The notes under the pieces: generated by a model
What the model saw: the letters and a program-made list of their open reading frames with translations, nothing else
Database searches by the model: none
What the model was told of the DNA's origin: nothing
Part shown: piece after piece, positions 35,972-45,331 of the stretch
Position numbering within the stretch: the stretch's first letter is position 1
Layout: each line of letters starts with the position of its first letter
DNA from: Mesobaculum littorinae
Lineage (GTDB): Bacteria > Pseudomonadota > Alphaproteobacteria > Rhodobacterales > Rhodobacteraceae
Direction of reading: 5' to 3'
Assembly: GCF_004011175.1 (NCBI RefSeq)
Contig: NZ_RQXX01000004.1
Coordinates: forward strand, 124,001 to 188,000
DNA: 64,000 nucleotides
Translations under genes and position numbers: made by a program

Positions 35972-36135
35972 GTCGCGTTCCGCTCCCGTCACGAATTCCG
36001 CCGCTATCTACCCGTTTCCTTCCCCGGCTTTCAAGCGATATGCCCGCGACGAAACGCCCTTGTGTCTCGTCCGCCGCGACGCATCGTCTGTGCGAGGCCG
36101 TTCGGGCGCCCCGATCCGGACCAGTGGGAGGCATC

Positions 36136-36969
36136 ATGATAGGACGCATCGCGTTCCAGGGAGAGCCCGGCGCCTATTCGCATCAGGCCTGCCGCGAATA
36201 CCGCCCCGAATTCGATGCGATTCCCTGCCGCACCTTCGAGGACGTGATCGAAACGGTGCGCAAGGGCGATGCCGACCTCGCCATGCTGCCGGTCGAGAAT
36301 TCGACCTATGGCCGCGTCGCCGACATCCATTCCCTGCTGCCCTCGTCGGGGCTGCACATCGTCGACGAAGCCTTCGTGCGCGTGCACGTCAACCTTCTGG
36401 TGATTCCCGGCACGCCGCTGGACGACATCGAGACCGCGCTCAGCCACCCGATGCTTCTGGGGCAGTGCCGCGATTTCCTGCGGTCGAACGGCATCCATCC
36501 GGTGGCGGGGTCCGACACCGCCGGGTCGGCGCAGATCGTGGCGGAACGGGGCGACCCCAAGCAGGCGGCACTGGCCTCCGAGCTTGCGGGCGAGATGTAC
36601 GGGCTGACCGTGATCGCCCGCCATATCGAGGATCAGAAGACCAACACGACGCGATTCCTGGTGATGTCGCGCGAGGCGGATTTCAAACGCCGCGGCAGCG
36701 CGGGCATGATCACCTCGTTCGTGTTCCGGGTGCGCAACATCCCGGCGGCGCTGTACAAGGCGATGGGTGGCTTCGCGACCAATGGCGTCAACATGACCAA
36801 GCTTGAAAGCTACATGGTCAACGGCAACTTCACCGCGACGCAGTTCTACGCCGATATCGAAGGCCACCCCGACGACCTGAATGTTCAGCGCGCGCTGGAA
36901 GAGCTGGACTACTTCACGTCCGAGCTGCGGATGCTGGGCGTCTATCCCGCCGATTCCCGCCGCCGCTGA
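36136..36969 (+). CDS. pheA: Prephenate dehydratase
   Basis: A 277-residue monofunctional prephenate dehydratase. FQGEPGAYSHQA opens the catalytic domain, LPVENSTYG and NTTRFLVMSR (the Thr-Arg-Phe active-site motif) follow, and residues about 195-270 form a regulatory ACT domain with GVNMTKLESYMV in the Phe-binding position. It converts prephenate to phenylpyruvate for Phe synthesis, normally feedback-inhibited by Phe. The ATG at 36136 has GGGAGG four bases upstream; the frame opens earlier without support. Confidence 0.95.
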   Translation: MIGRIAFQGEPGAYSHQACREYRPEFDAIPCRTFEDVIETVRKGDADLAMLPVENSTYGRVADIHSLLPSSGLHIVDEAFVRVHVNLLVIPGTPLDDIETALSHPMLLGQCRDFLRSNGIHPVAGSDTAGSAQIVAERGDPKQAALASELAGEMYGLTVIARHIEDQKTNTTRFLVMSREADFKRRGSAGMITSFVFRVRNIPAALYKAMGGFATNGVNMTKLESYMVNGNFTATQFYADIEGHPDDLNVQRALEELDYFTSELRMLGVYPADSRRR

Positions 36970-36984
36970 CCGCCTTGCCCCGGC

Positions 36985-37458
36985 TCAGGCGGGGCGGCCC
37001 CGGCGATACCGGTCTTCGATCGTCGCGGCATAATCCTCGACCCGCTTGGCAAAGCGGCGGTTCAGCGATCCCTTGGCCAGCTTCAGCGACTGCACCATCA
37101 GCCGCGCCGAAAAGGTCAGCGGCTTCAGCTCGGAGGCCACGAACATCCGCGTATGCGTGCGCGAGAGGGCCATCAGCTCGACCGTGAAATCGATGTCGAT
37201 CCCCTCGGACACACCCCGCAGCGCAAACTTTTCGGGGGCATCGAAGGCGGTCACCTTGGCCTCGACCTTGCGGGTCGTGCCGCGGAACGGCACGCGCGCG
37301 GTCCAGGCCAGCCCCATGCCCGGCGCACCGGGGCCCGACACGCGCTCAAGATCGACGCCACGCCGCATCACCTGACGCTCGAAGGAATCGACATCCGTCA
37401 CCGCCTCGAAGACGCTCTGCTGCGGCGCCGCGATATCCTGCCTTGTCGAAAACTTCAT
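36985..37458 (-). CDS. SRPBCC (START-like) family protein
   Basis: A 157-residue SRPBCC-fold protein: it begins MKFSTRQDIAAPQQSVFEAV, the strand-helix start typical of the polyketide-cyclase/START-like group, then alternating strands with WTARVPFRGTTRKVEAKV. These domains form a hydrophobic cavity. No specific ligand is known and no membrane segment is present. It ends in a basic helix (LNRRFAKRVEDYA). It is convergent with pheA (15-base gap) and 47 bases downstream of nudC on the same strand. Confidence 0.83.
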   Translation of the reverse strand: MKFSTRQDIAAPQQSVFEAVTDVDSFERQVMRRGVDLERVSGPGAPGMGLAWTARVPFRGTTRKVEAKVTAFDAPEKFALRGVSEGIDIDFTVELMALSRTHTRMFVASELKPLTFSARLMVQSLKLAKGSLNRRFAKRVEDYAATIEDRYRRGRPA

Positions 37459-37505
37459 GCCTTCTCCGGTTACGCGGTCCGTTCGTTACGCACCGGACAC
37501 TCGCC

Positions 37506-38480
37506 TCAATCCAAGCGGTCCGCAAGCCAATTGGCCAGAAGGAAGCCCGCGATCGCGCCGCGCCGCGGCGTCCTGATGAGGGGATGCCGGCCCAGGAACG
37601 CCTCGGCCATCTCTTCGCGCGACACCCAGAGCGCGGTCTCGACCTCGACCCCGTCGACGTGGATGTCGCGCGACAGCGCGGTGCCACGACAGCCCAGCAT
37701 CAGCGACGCCGGAAATGGCCAGGGCTGAGAGGCGAGATAGCCGACCTCGCCCACAGGCACGCCGGTTTCCTCCGCCACCTCGCGGCGCACGGCGGCCTCG
37801 ATCCCCTCGCCCGGCTCGACGAACCCGGCCAGAAGCGAGAACATCCCCTCGGGCCAGGCGGGCGAGCGGCCGACCAGCACGTCGTTGCCATGGGTGATCA
37901 GCATGATGACCACCGGGTCGGTGCGCGGGAAATGATGCCGTCCACAGGCGGGGCAGTTGCGCTGCCATCCCGCCATCGCGACATCGCTCGAGGCGCCGCA
38001 ATTGGCGCAGAACCGGTGCGCGCCATGCCACGCCAGAAGTGCCCGTGCGGTCACCGCCAGTTCGGCCGCACGCGGATCGAGGTCCGACATCAGCCCGCGC
38101 AGCTCGGCGAACCGCAGGTGATCCGGCAGATCGGCCGCCCCCTGCGGCGCGGCCGAGAACCCGCCACCCGCGCCCTCGGGCAGGGGATCCAGCGCCCAGT
38201 CCGACACGTCGCAGGCAAAGCGGCCCGCGCCCCCCGGCCCGCCGTCCAACCCCAGGAAGATCCGCGCCCGCCCGGCGAGGCGCGGATCGCCGGGGTCCAG
38301 CCAGCCGGGTTGCGGCGCGCCCTCCCGTCCCATGTCGAAAAGCGGCTTTCCCGCCCAGACCGGCAGCACGCCCGCCCCCTCCTGCCCTGCGAGACCATCC
38401 AGCGCGTCCGCGTCGCCGCGCAGATGCGCCGCGCGGTCCAGGCCCGAGCCTCCGAAGGTCACCGTTTCCGCAAGTTTCAT
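37506..38480 (-). CDS. nudC: NAD(+)/NADH diphosphatase NudC
   Basis: A 324-residue Nudix hydrolase. The zinc ribbon CANCGASSD...CPACGRHHFPRTD (two CxxC pairs) precedes the Nudix box GFVEPGEGIEAAVRREVAEE, and the NudC-specific SQPWPFPASLM follows. It cleaves NADH to NMNH and AMP and can remove NAD caps from RNA. The ATG at 38480 has GGAGG five bases upstream; the frame extends to 38510 without need. The start region is divergent from cpdB. Confidence 0.95.
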   Translation of the reverse strand: MKLAETVTFGGSGLDRAAHLRGDADALDGLAGQEGAGVLPVWAGKPLFDMGREGAPQPGWLDPGDPRLAGRARIFLGLDGGPGGAGRFACDVSDWALDPLPEGAGGGFSAAPQGAADLPDHLRFAELRGLMSDLDPRAAELAVTARALLAWHGAHRFCANCGASSDVAMAGWQRNCPACGRHHFPRTDPVVIMLITHGNDVLVGRSPAWPEGMFSLLAGFVEPGEGIEAAVRREVAEETGVPVGEVGYLASQPWPFPASLMLGCRGTALSRDIHVDGVEVETALWVSREEMAEAFLGRHPLIRTPRRGAIAGFLLANWLADRLD

Positions 38481-38612
38481 TCCCGCCTCCGTGCACCGGG
38501 GTCCGCCCAAGGCATGGGCGCCTACCTCCCCCTTGGCAAGCCGGGCGGTCGGCGGCGTTCGGCCTGACCTTGCGGCACCACGGGCTCATCATGCCCGCTC
38601 AGGGAAAAAGTG

Positions 38613-38641
38613 TTGAGAAGTTGTGACCTCGGTCGTCTACT
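38613..38641 (+). promoter_or_regulatory. Possible cpdB promoter
   Basis: TTGAGA (38613-38618), 17 bases, then TCTACT (38636-38641), which would start RNA about 20 bases before the cpdB ATG at 38670. Both boxes are partial matches. Confidence 0.35.
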
Positions 38642-38669
38642 CGACGCGTCGTCCAGACAGGAGAGACCG

Positions 38670-40646
38670 ATGTCCCGCATGACCCCGCCGATGACCCGGC
38701 GCCAGTTCCTCGCCACCAGCACCGCAGGCTCCGCCTTCGTCCTGCTGCACCCCTATTCCGCCCGCGCCGCGGCGAATCAGGCCCACCTGAGGGTGATGGA
38801 GACGACGGACATCCACGTCCACGTCTATCCCTACGACTACTACGCCGACAAAGAGGTCGATACCGTCGGCCTCGCCCGCACCGCCGCGCATATCGAGAAG
38901 ATCCGCGCCGAGGCGACGAACTCGGTCCTCTACGACAACGGCGACTTTCTTCAGGGCAACCCGATGGGCGACTACATCGCCTACGAGCGGGGCATGAAGG
39001 AGGGCGACATGCACCCGGTGATCACCGCGCTCAATACCGTCGGGATCGAGGCGGCGACGCTGGGCAACCACGAATTCAACTACGGGCTCGATTTCCTGAT
39101 GAAGTCGCTCGCGGGGGCGAATTTCCCCGTCGTCACAGCCAACGTGGCCAAGGAACAGGGCGGCGATCCGACGAAGGACACGACGCTGGTCAAGCCCTAC
39201 GTCATCATGGACAAGCAGCTGACCGACGGCGCCGGCAACACGCACCCGATCAAGATCGGCCTCATCGGCTTCGTTCCGCCGCAGATCATGCAGTGGGATC
39301 GTGCCCACCTCGAAGGCCGCGTGACCGCGCGCGACATTGTCGCCACGGCCAAGGCCTACGTGCCGCAGATGCGCGAGGAAGGCGCCGACATCATCATCGC
39401 GCTCAGCCACTCGGGCATCGGCGCCGCCCAGCCCGAAGAGATGATGGAGAACGCCTCGACCGCGCTCGGTACCGTCGACGGGCTCGACGCCATCCTGACG
39501 GGGCACAGCCACCTCGTCTTCCCCTCGCCCACCTACGACGGCTGGGACGGGCTCAGCGTCGCGGACTCCACTCTGCACGGCACCCCCGCGGTGATGAGCG
39601 GCTTCTGGGGCTCGCACCTGGGCGTCATCGACCTGCTGCTGGAACGCGACGGCAACGAATGGCGCGTGGTCAGCCACTCGGTCGAAACCCGGCCGATCTC
39701 GGAACGCTCCGAGGATGGCGAGGTGACGGCGACGGTGGAAAGCGTGCCCGCCGTGCTGGATGCGGTCGAGACCGAGCACGAGGCGACGCTGGCCTACGTG
39801 CGCCGCGCGGTGGGCAAGACCTCGGCGCCGCTGCACTCCTACTTCGCGCTGGTGGCCGATGACCCCTCGGTGCAGATCGTGTCGAACGCGCAGACCTGGT
39901 ACATCGAACAGATGATGCAGGGGACCGAGAACGAGGGCCTGCCGATCCTCTCGGCCGCGGCGCCGTTCAAGGCCGGGGGCCGCGGCGGGCCCGATTACTA
40001 CACCGACGTTCCCGCGGGCGACATCGCGATCAAGAACGTCTCCGACCTCTACCTCTATCCCAACACCATCCGCGCGGTGAAGATCACCGGCGCGCAGGTG
40101 AAGGACTGGCTGGAACGCTCTGCGGGCATGTTCAACCAGGTGCAGCCGGGCGATGAGGATCCGCAACTCCTCAACCCCGACTTCCCCAGCTACAACTTCG
40201 ACGTCATCGACGGGGTCACCTACCAGATCGACCTCAGCCAACCCTCGAAGTTCGACAGCGACGGCGCGGTCGCGAACCCCGACGCGAGCCGCATCGTGAA
40301 CCTGCAGTACCAGGGCGCCCCGATCGACCCGGCGCAAGAATTCATCGTCGCCACCAACAACTACCGCGCCAGCGGCGGCGGCAGCTTCCCCGGCGCGATG
40401 GGCGATACCATCGTCTTCGAAGGCCCCGACACCAACCGCGACGTGATCGTGCGCTACATCGTCGACCAGGGCACGATCGACCCCAAGGCCGACGGCAACT
40501 GGTCCTTCGCCCCGATGGACGGCCAGTCGGTGATCTTCGAAACCGGCCCCGCCGGCGCCGCCTATGCCGATGCCGTCCCCGGTGCGCAGATCGAACCGGC
40601 GGGCGAAGGCGAAGACGGCTTTGCCCGGTACCGCCCGACGCTCTAG
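38670..40646 (+). CDS. cpdB: 2',3'-cyclic-nucleotide 2'-phosphodiesterase / 3'-nucleotidase, Tat-exported
   Basis: A 658-residue metallophosphoesterase plus 5'-nucleotidase C-terminal domain. [12 protein letters not shown] is a Tat signal. Metal motifs are [16 protein letters not shown] (DxH), [27 protein letters not shown] and TGHSHLVFP; the C-terminal half (about 400-620) has the substrate-binding domain with [10 protein letters not shown]. It hydrolyses cyclic nucleotides and 3'-nucleotides in the periplasm for nucleoside and phosphate scavenging. The ATG at 38670 has AGGAG six bases upstream. A perfect hairpin follows the gene. Confidence 0.93.
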   Translation: MSRMTPPMTRRQFLATSTAGSAFVLLHPYSARAAANQAHLRVMETTDIHVHVYPYDYYADKEVDTVGLARTAAHIEKIRAEATNSVLYDNGDFLQGNPMGDYIAYERGMKEGDMHPVITALNTVGIEAATLGNHEFNYGLDFLMKSLAGANFPVVTANVAKEQGGDPTKDTTLVKPYVIMDKQLTDGAGNTHPIKIGLIGFVPPQIMQWDRAHLEGRVTARDIVATAKAYVPQMREEGADIIIALSHSGIGAAQPEEMMENASTALGTVDGLDAILTGHSHLVFPSPTYDGWDGLSVADSTLHGTPAVMSGFWGSHLGVIDLLLERDGNEWRVVSHSVETRPISERSEDGEVTATVESVPAVLDAVETEHEATLAYVRRAVGKTSAPLHSYFALVADDPSVQIVSNAQTWYIEQMMQGTENEGLPILSAAAPFKAGGRGGPDYYTDVPAGDIAIKNVSDLYLYPNTIRAVKITGAQVKDWLERSAGMFNQVQPGDEDPQLLNPDFPSYNFDVIDGVTYQIDLSQPSKFDSDGAVANPDASRIVNLQYQGAPIDPAQEFIVATNNYRASGGGSFPGAMGDTIVFEGPDTNRDVIVRYIVDQGTIDPKADGNWSFAPMDGQSVIFETGPAGAAYADAVPGAQIEPAGEGEDGFARYRPTL

Positions 40647-40654
40647 GCCTCCTT

Positions 40655-40680
40655 GGGCGGCGCCCCCCACGGCGCCGCCC
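40655..40680 (+). terminator. Hairpin terminator after cpdB
   Basis: Perfect 10-bp stem gggcggcgcc / ggcgccgccc with loop ccccac, 8 bases after the stop. No long T-run follows. Confidence 0.65.
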
Positions 40681-40696
40681 GCCACCTGTTTCGCGC

Positions 40697-40780
40697 CTTC
40701 TTCTCTTCAAAAATACTCCCGCCGGAGGCACCGCCGCCCCGCAGGGGCGGCCCCCGAACAGGCGTGCGCCGCAGGCGCTC
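40697..40780 (-). repeat. Bipartite hairpin repeat, copy B
   Basis: The 37-base block at 40697-40733 and the 20-base block at 40761-40780 match copy A (24352-24439). The bases between form an unrelated hairpin, gccgcccc-gca-ggggcggc. It lies between cpdB and the HAD phosphatase gene. Confidence 0.8.
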
Positions 40781-40828
40781 CGCTCAGATCGCACCGCCTG
40801 CCGCTGGCGCCCCACCGGGGTTTGTCGT

Positions 40829-41518
40829 ATGCCCGCAGACATGAGCAAACGCACCCTGCCCGCCCCCATCGCCGCCGTGATCTTCGACCTCGACGGACTG
40901 CTGCTCGACACCGAGCGCCTCGCACTCGAAGCGGGGGCCGAGGCGATGGCCGAGCTGGGGCACCCCCTCGGCCAGGCGTTCCTGCTCACGCTCGTGGGGG
41001 CAGACGCACAGGCCAACGCGGCGCGCATCAACGCCCATCTCGGCACGGATTACGATGCCGCGCGCATCACCTCGGCCTGGAACGCCGCGCTCGACCGGCG
41101 CACGGCGGTCGCGGGCGTGCCGGTAAAGCCCGGCGCCCCCGGTTTTCTGGCCGACCTCGCCCGGCGCGGCCTGCCCTTCGCGGTGGCCACCAACAGCCAC
41201 ACCGCCAACGCGGAAAGCAAGATCGAGCGGTCCGCGCTGGCCGGGCAGGTCCCGGTGCTGGTGGGGGTCGACCAGGTCCGGGCCGGCAAGCCCGCACCCG
41301 ACGTCTATCTCGAAGCCGCCCGCCGGCTTGGCGTGGCGCCGCGCGATGCGGTGGCCTTCGAGGATTCCGACCTCGGCGCCCGCGCGGCGCGCACGGCGGG
41401 GCTCTTCGTCGTGCAGATCCCCGATGCCACCCGCCCCTCGCCCGGCCTCGCCCACATGGTGGCCGAAACGCTGGGAGACGGGGCACGCGCCGTCGGGCTG
41501 GCTTTCGAAACCTCCTGA
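40829..41518 (+). CDS. HAD phosphatase, beta-phosphoglucomutase-like
   Basis: A 229-residue HAD hydrolase: VIFDLDGLLLDTE (motif I, DxD), a helical cap, FAVATNSH (motif II), GKPAPDVYLEAARRLG (motif III Lys) and AFEDSDLGARAA (motif IV). The DGLLLDTE sequence places it with the phosphoglucomutase/phosphatase subgroup acting on small phosphosugars or FMN-type substrates. The start may be the ATG at 40829 or at 40841; neither has a clear ribosome site. Its stop touches a 20-base palindrome. Confidence 0.85.
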   Translation: MPADMSKRTLPAPIAAVIFDLDGLLLDTERLALEAGAEAMAELGHPLGQAFLLTLVGADAQANAARINAHLGTDYDAARITSAWNAALDRRTAVAGVPVKPGAPGFLADLARRGLPFAVATNSHTANAESKIERSALAGQVPVLVGVDQVRAGKPAPDVYLEAARRLGVAPRDAVAFEDSDLGARAARTAGLFVVQIPDATRPSPGLAHMVAETLGDGARAVGLAFETS

Positions 41519-41519
41519 T

Positions 41520-41539
41520 TTTCGGGCATATGCCCGAAA
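41520..41539. promoter_or_regulatory. Perfect 20-base palindrome upstream of the ABC importer
   Basis: TTTCGGGCATATGCCCGAAA, directly after the HAD stop codon and 122 bases before the binding-protein ATG. Complete symmetry with no loop fits a DNA operator better than an RNA hairpin. No regulator gene is adjacent. Confidence 0.5.
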
Positions 41540-41661
41540 TCGAAGCGGCATTTCCCGGCACATCCCGTCCGGCGGCCCGCCAACGCTCCTGCACGCTCGC
41601 GATCCGGGCGGGCGGGGTGCTGAATGGCAGGGACAGATTGCCGACGTGGAGACCCCGTTAC

Positions 41662-42675
41662 ATGTATCTCAAGCCCCTCTCCTTTGCCGCCGCCGTTGCG
41701 ACCCTCGCGGGCCCAGTGGCGGCGCAGGAGCTGACCGACGTGCCCTTCGCTCTCGACTGGAAATTCGAGGGCCCCGCCGCGCCCTATTTCCTCGCCATCG
41801 ACGACGGGCTGTTTAAGGCTGAGGGGCTGGAGGTCGAGATCTCCGCCGGCCAGGGGTCGCTGGACGCGATCCCCAAGGTGGCGACGGGCGCCTACCCGGT
41901 AGGCTTTGCCGACATCAACAGCCTGATCAAGTTCCTCGACCAGAACCCCGACGCCCCCGTCACCGCGGTGATGATGATCTATGACAAGCCGCCCTTCGCG
42001 GTGATCGGCCGGGTCAGCCAGGGGATCGAGACCCCGGCCGACCTGGAAGGCAAGATCCTGGGCGCGCCGCCACCCGATGGCGCCTGGGCGCAGTTTCCCG
42101 CCTTCGCGCTGGCGAACGATCTCGACATGGACGCGATCGAGGTCGAGCCGGTGGGCTTCCCCACCCGCGAGCCGATGCTGGCCGAGGGCAAGGTCGACGC
42201 GATCACCGGGTTCAACTTCTCCTCCTACCTCAACCTCGTGCGGCTGGGGGTCGAAGAGGACGACATCTCGACCATCCTGATGGCCGACCACGGGCTTCAG
42301 CTTTACGGCAACGCGATCATCGCCAACACCGACTATGCCGAGGAGAACCCGCAGGTCGTCACGGGTTTCCTGTCGGCCGTGGCCCTTGGCTGGTCGGCCG
42401 CGATGCAGGATCCCGACGCCGCGATCGAGGCCCTGATCGCGCGCAACCCGGCCTCGGACGCCGAGCTGGAAAAGCGACGGTTGCAGATGTCGATCGACGC
42501 CAACGTCGCCACCCCTTGGGTGCTAGAAAACGGCATGGGCGGGATCGATGCCGACCGCTTCGACGCGGGGCTGGAGCAGATCGCCCAGAATTACGAGTTT
42601 CAGGGCGACGCGAACGCCGCCCTGTATTTCACGGATGCATACCTGCCCGATGACGGCAGCCTGATGCTGAAGTGA
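41662..42675 (+). CDS. ABC substrate-binding protein, NMT1/THI5 family
   Basis: A 337-residue periplasmic protein. Residues 1-21 form a signal peptide ending PVAAQ. VPFALDWKFEGPAAPYFLAI is the NMT1/THI5-like start, with DDGLFKAEGLEVEISAGQGS, the typical Gly-Gln-Gly segment, following. Family members bind pyrimidine thiamin precursors, nitrate, sulfonates or riboflavin-like compounds; sequence alone does not decide. The ATG at 41662 has GGAG ten bases upstream. It is followed by its ATPase and permease genes. No THI-element riboswitch was recognised upstream. Confidence 0.9.
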   Translation: MYLKPLSFAAAVATLAGPVAAQELTDVPFALDWKFEGPAAPYFLAIDDGLFKAEGLEVEISAGQGSLDAIPKVATGAYPVGFADINSLIKFLDQNPDAPVTAVMMIYDKPPFAVIGRVSQGIETPADLEGKILGAPPPDGAWAQFPAFALANDLDMDAIEVEPVGFPTREPMLAEGKVDAITGFNFSSYLNLVRLGVEEDDISTILMADHGLQLYGNAIIANTDYAEENPQVVTGFLSAVALGWSAAMQDPDAAIEALIARNPASDAELEKRRLQMSIDANVATPWVLENGMGGIDADRFDAGLEQIAQNYEFQGDANAALYFTDAYLPDDGSLMLK

Positions 42676-42738
42676 AATCCCTCGCGCGGGCGGGCTCTCT
42701 CTCTCCTCCCTTCCTCCCGTCCGCGCGTCTTTTTTCTC

Positions 42739-43620
42739 ATGACTGATCTCATCGACATCGCCGGCGTGACCCACGCCTATCGCACCGATGCCGGCCCGCT
42801 GCCGGTTCTGCGCGACCTCGACATCGCGGTCCCCGAGGGCGGGTTCGCCGCCGTCGTTGGCCCCTCGGGATGCGGCAAATCCACCCTGACGCGCCTGATC
42901 GCGGGTCTGATGCGGCCCGACCGGGGCGAAGTGCGCCTGCATGGCGAACCGGTCCGCTCCCCCCGCGCGACCGTGGGCATGGCGTTCCAGAACCCCGTGC
43001 TTCTGGAATGGCGGACGATCCTCGACAACGTCGTGCTGCCGCTGGAAATCGTGCCCAACAAGCTGAGCCGCCGCCAGCGCGAAGACAGGGCGCGCGAGCT
43101 TCTGGCGCTGGTCGGGCTCGCAGGGTTCGAGGACAAGCGCCCGTCCGAGCTGTCGGGCGGCATGCGCCAGCGCGCCTCGCTGTGCCGCGCGCTCGTCCAC
43201 AAGCCCGAGGTCCTGATCCTCGACGAACCCTTCGGCGCGCTCGACGCCTTCACCCGCGAAGACCTGTGGCAGACCATGCACGCGCTGCGGGCCGAGCAGC
43301 CCTTCACCGCGGTCCTGATCACGCATGACCTGCGCGAATCGATCTTCCTGGCCGACGAGATCTTCGTGCTGTCGGGCCGCCCGGCCACGGTGCAGCACCG
43401 GATGCGGGTGCCCGATACCGGGCCGCGCACGCTGGACGATCTTTATACGCCCGAGGCCGCCCGGATGCTGAACGTGCTGCGCCACCAGATCCAGATCGCG
43501 CAGGGCCGCGAAGCCCCCGAGGACCGGCAACCCCAAACGTCCACGCCACCCGCACCGACGCCCGATCCCGCCCCGGGCCAGCGCGCGACCCCCGCAACCC
43601 TGCCGGAGCGGATGCCATGA
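42739..43620 (+). CDS. ABC transporter ATP-binding protein, nitrate/sulfonate/pyrimidine type
   Basis: A 293-residue ATPase of the SsuB/TauB/ThiZ group. Walker A GPSGCGKST, Q-loop MAFQNPVLLEWRTILDNV, signature LSGGMRQRASLCRA, Walker B VLILDEPFGALD and H-loop ITHDLRES are intact. The C-terminal 50 residues are a Pro/Thr-rich tail. The ATG at 42739 has no ribosome site: the 60 bases before it are a pyrimidine-rich tract ending tcttttttctc. The stop overlaps the permease start in ATGA. Confidence 0.92.
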   Translation: MTDLIDIAGVTHAYRTDAGPLPVLRDLDIAVPEGGFAAVVGPSGCGKSTLTRLIAGLMRPDRGEVRLHGEPVRSPRATVGMAFQNPVLLEWRTILDNVVLPLEIVPNKLSRRQREDRARELLALVGLAGFEDKRPSELSGGMRQRASLCRALVHKPEVLILDEPFGALDAFTREDLWQTMHALRAEQPFTAVLITHDLRESIFLADEIFVLSGRPATVQHRMRVPDTGPRTLDDLYTPEAARMLNVLRHQIQIAQGREAPEDRQPQTSTPPAPTPDPAPGQRATPATLPERMP

Positions 43621-44390
43621 CGCGCACGAAACTCTGGCAGAAGGTCGGCGTGCCGCTGACCGCGATGGTGATATTCCTGGCTCTGTGGGAGGCGCTCGTC
43701 TGGGTCAACGGCTGGCCGGACTACAAGATGGCGTCGCCCAGCGACCTCTGGCCCGCCTTCTGGAAATACAAGGAGCTGTTCCTGATCTACGGCTGGCAGA
43801 CGCTGTGGCGCACGGTGGCGGGGCTGGTGCTGGCCGTGGTCTTCGGTGTCGGCCTCGGCACGCTCATGGGGTTTTCGCGCACCATGCGCGATGCGCTCTA
43901 TCCCCTGCTCGTGGGCTTCAACGCGATCCCGAAGGCGACCGTGGTGCCGATCATCGCGCTGATCTTCATCGGCGCGGATGATTTCAACACGGTGCTGATC
44001 GCCTTCCTGATCTCGTTCTTTCCCATCGCCGTGTCGGTGGCGATCGGACTGTCGACGCTGGAACCCGAGTACCGCGACATCCTGCGGTCGCTGGGCGCCA
44101 GCCAGGTCACGATCTTCTGGAAGATCGCGCTGCCCAAGACGCTGCCCGAATTCTTCGGCGCGCTGAAGGTCGCGGTGACGCTGGCCTTCATCGGCACCAA
44201 CCTGATGGAGATCGTCGAACCCCACGGCAAGGGGCTGGGTCATCTCTTCGATTCAGGCAAGATCAACGCGGATTACCCGCTGATGTTCGCGGTGCTGATC
44301 GCGCTGGGGCTATTGGGCATCCTGCTTTACTACATCGTCGTCGCGTTCGAGAGGACCTTCGCCGGCTGGGCCGACCGCACGCCGGGCTAG
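43617..44390 (+). CDS. ABC transporter permease, SsuC/TauC/ThiX type
   Basis: A 257-residue BPD-type permease with six predicted TM segments. It starts with a TM at residues 11-30, then QTLWRTVAGLVLAVVFGVGL, and has the EAA loop DILRSLGASQVTIFWKIALP that contacts the ATPase. It completes the importer with the THI5-type binding protein. The ATG at 43617 overlaps the ATPase stop by four bases. A strong hairpin lies downstream facing the convergent SDR gene. Confidence 0.92.
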   Translation: MTRTKLWQKVGVPLTAMVIFLALWEALVWVNGWPDYKMASPSDLWPAFWKYKELFLIYGWQTLWRTVAGLVLAVVFGVGLGTLMGFSRTMRDALYPLLVGFNAIPKATVVPIIALIFIGADDFNTVLIAFLISFFPIAVSVAIGLSTLEPEYRDILRSLGASQVTIFWKIALPKTLPEFFGALKVAVTLAFIGTNLMEIVEPHGKGLGHLFDSGKINADYPLMFAVLIALGLLGILLYYIVVAFERTFAGWADRTPG

Positions 44391-44407
44391 CCGTGGCGCG
44401 TCGGCCC

Positions 44408-44430
44408 GGCCCCCGGCGCTGCCGGGGGCC
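44408..44430. terminator. Perfect hairpin between convergent genes
   Basis: ggccccccgg-type 10-bp stem: ggcccccggc, loop gct, gccgggggcc, 17 bases after the permease stop and 41 before the SDR end. It could serve both strands. Confidence 0.65.
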
Positions 44431-44471
44431 TTGCGCAAGAGGTCCCTGAACGGGCCTGACGCGCGCGAGGC

Positions 44472-45254
44472 TCAGACGTTGATCGATCCGACGGCGCCCC
44501 CGTCCACACGCCAGTTCGCCCCGGTGACAAAGCTTGCCAGCTCGGAACACAGAAGCGCGACGACGGGCGCGACCTCCTCGGGCTTGCCGCGCCGTTTCAG
44601 CACCAGGTAGGGGCGCTGTTCTTCGAGGAAGCTCTCGATCGCCTCGTCCTTCGACACGCCCATGCTGTCGGCGCGTTTCTCCATCATCCCGTCCGTCATC
44701 GGCGTCTCGATGAAGGCCGGCGCCACGCAGTTTACCAGCAGGCCGCTGCCGGAATGCTGCATGGCAATCGACTTGGCAAAGCTCAAAAGCGCCGATTTCG
44801 CCGCGTTGTAGACCGTTTCGTCCGGGTAGGGCTGCGCCACGTTTTCCGAGGTGATGAAGACCATCCGCCCCCAGCCCTTGTCGACCATCTTCGGCCCGAT
44901 CCGCCGAGCCAGGCGCACCGCCGACAGGAAATCGATATCGAGCGCGTGCGCCCAGTCCTCTTCGCTCATTTTCAGCGGATCGCCCTTGGCACCGGTCACG
45001 CCCGCAAGGTGGCACAGGATGTCCGGGGCATCGCCCACCTCGTCGAGGAACGCGGTCACCCCCTCGGGCGTCGAAAGGTCGGCCGCCACGCCCTTTGCGT
45101 CGAACTGCCGCGCGGCATCGGCCACCTTGTCCTTGTCGACATCCGTCATGATCAGCTTTGCGCCCGCCTCGGCCAGCCGCTGCGCCGTGGCCATGCCGAT
45201 GCCGCCCGAGGCGCCGGTGATGATGGCCGTCTTGCCTTGAATTCCGAGGTCCAT
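44472..45254 (-). CDS. SDR family oxidoreductase
   Basis: A 260-residue classical short-chain dehydrogenase: ITGASGGIGMA (NAD(P) binding), an acidic residue after strand 2 (TDVDKD, suggesting NAD), HLAGVTG, ITSEN (Ser), VYNAAKSA (Tyr and Lys of YxxxK) and the C-terminal WRVDGGAVGSINV. The catalytic triad is complete, unlike the SDR at 24.5 kb. The substrate is unknown. The ATG at 45254 has GGGAG upstream; the frame opens to 45320 without support. It is divergent from the SRP RNA gene. Confidence 0.88.
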   Translation of the reverse strand: MDLGIQGKTAIITGASGGIGMATAQRLAEAGAKLIMTDVDKDKVADAARQFDAKGVAADLSTPEGVTAFLDEVGDAPDILCHLAGVTGAKGDPLKMSEEDWAHALDIDFLSAVRLARRIGPKMVDKGWGRMVFITSENVAQPYPDETVYNAAKSALLSFAKSIAMQHSGSGLLVNCVAPAFIETPMTDGMMEKRADSMGVSKDEAIESFLEEQRPYLVLKRRGKPEEVAPVVALLCSELASFVTGANWRVDGGAVGSINV

Positions 45255-45331
45255 GAGGCCTCTCCCTTTCGTCTTGTGTCCGGCGGGGAACGCCGCGCTG
45301 GCCGGAAGGTTCACGGACATACGCCGGGGGA

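Noticed and set aside
38637-40685. 682-codon open frame antisense to cpdB
   Set aside because: CpdB motifs are complete on the plus strand and preceded by a strong ribosome site.
41600-41661. TPP riboswitch ahead of the THI5-type binding protein
   Set aside because: No THI-box core (CTGAGA and its partner) could be found in the leader.
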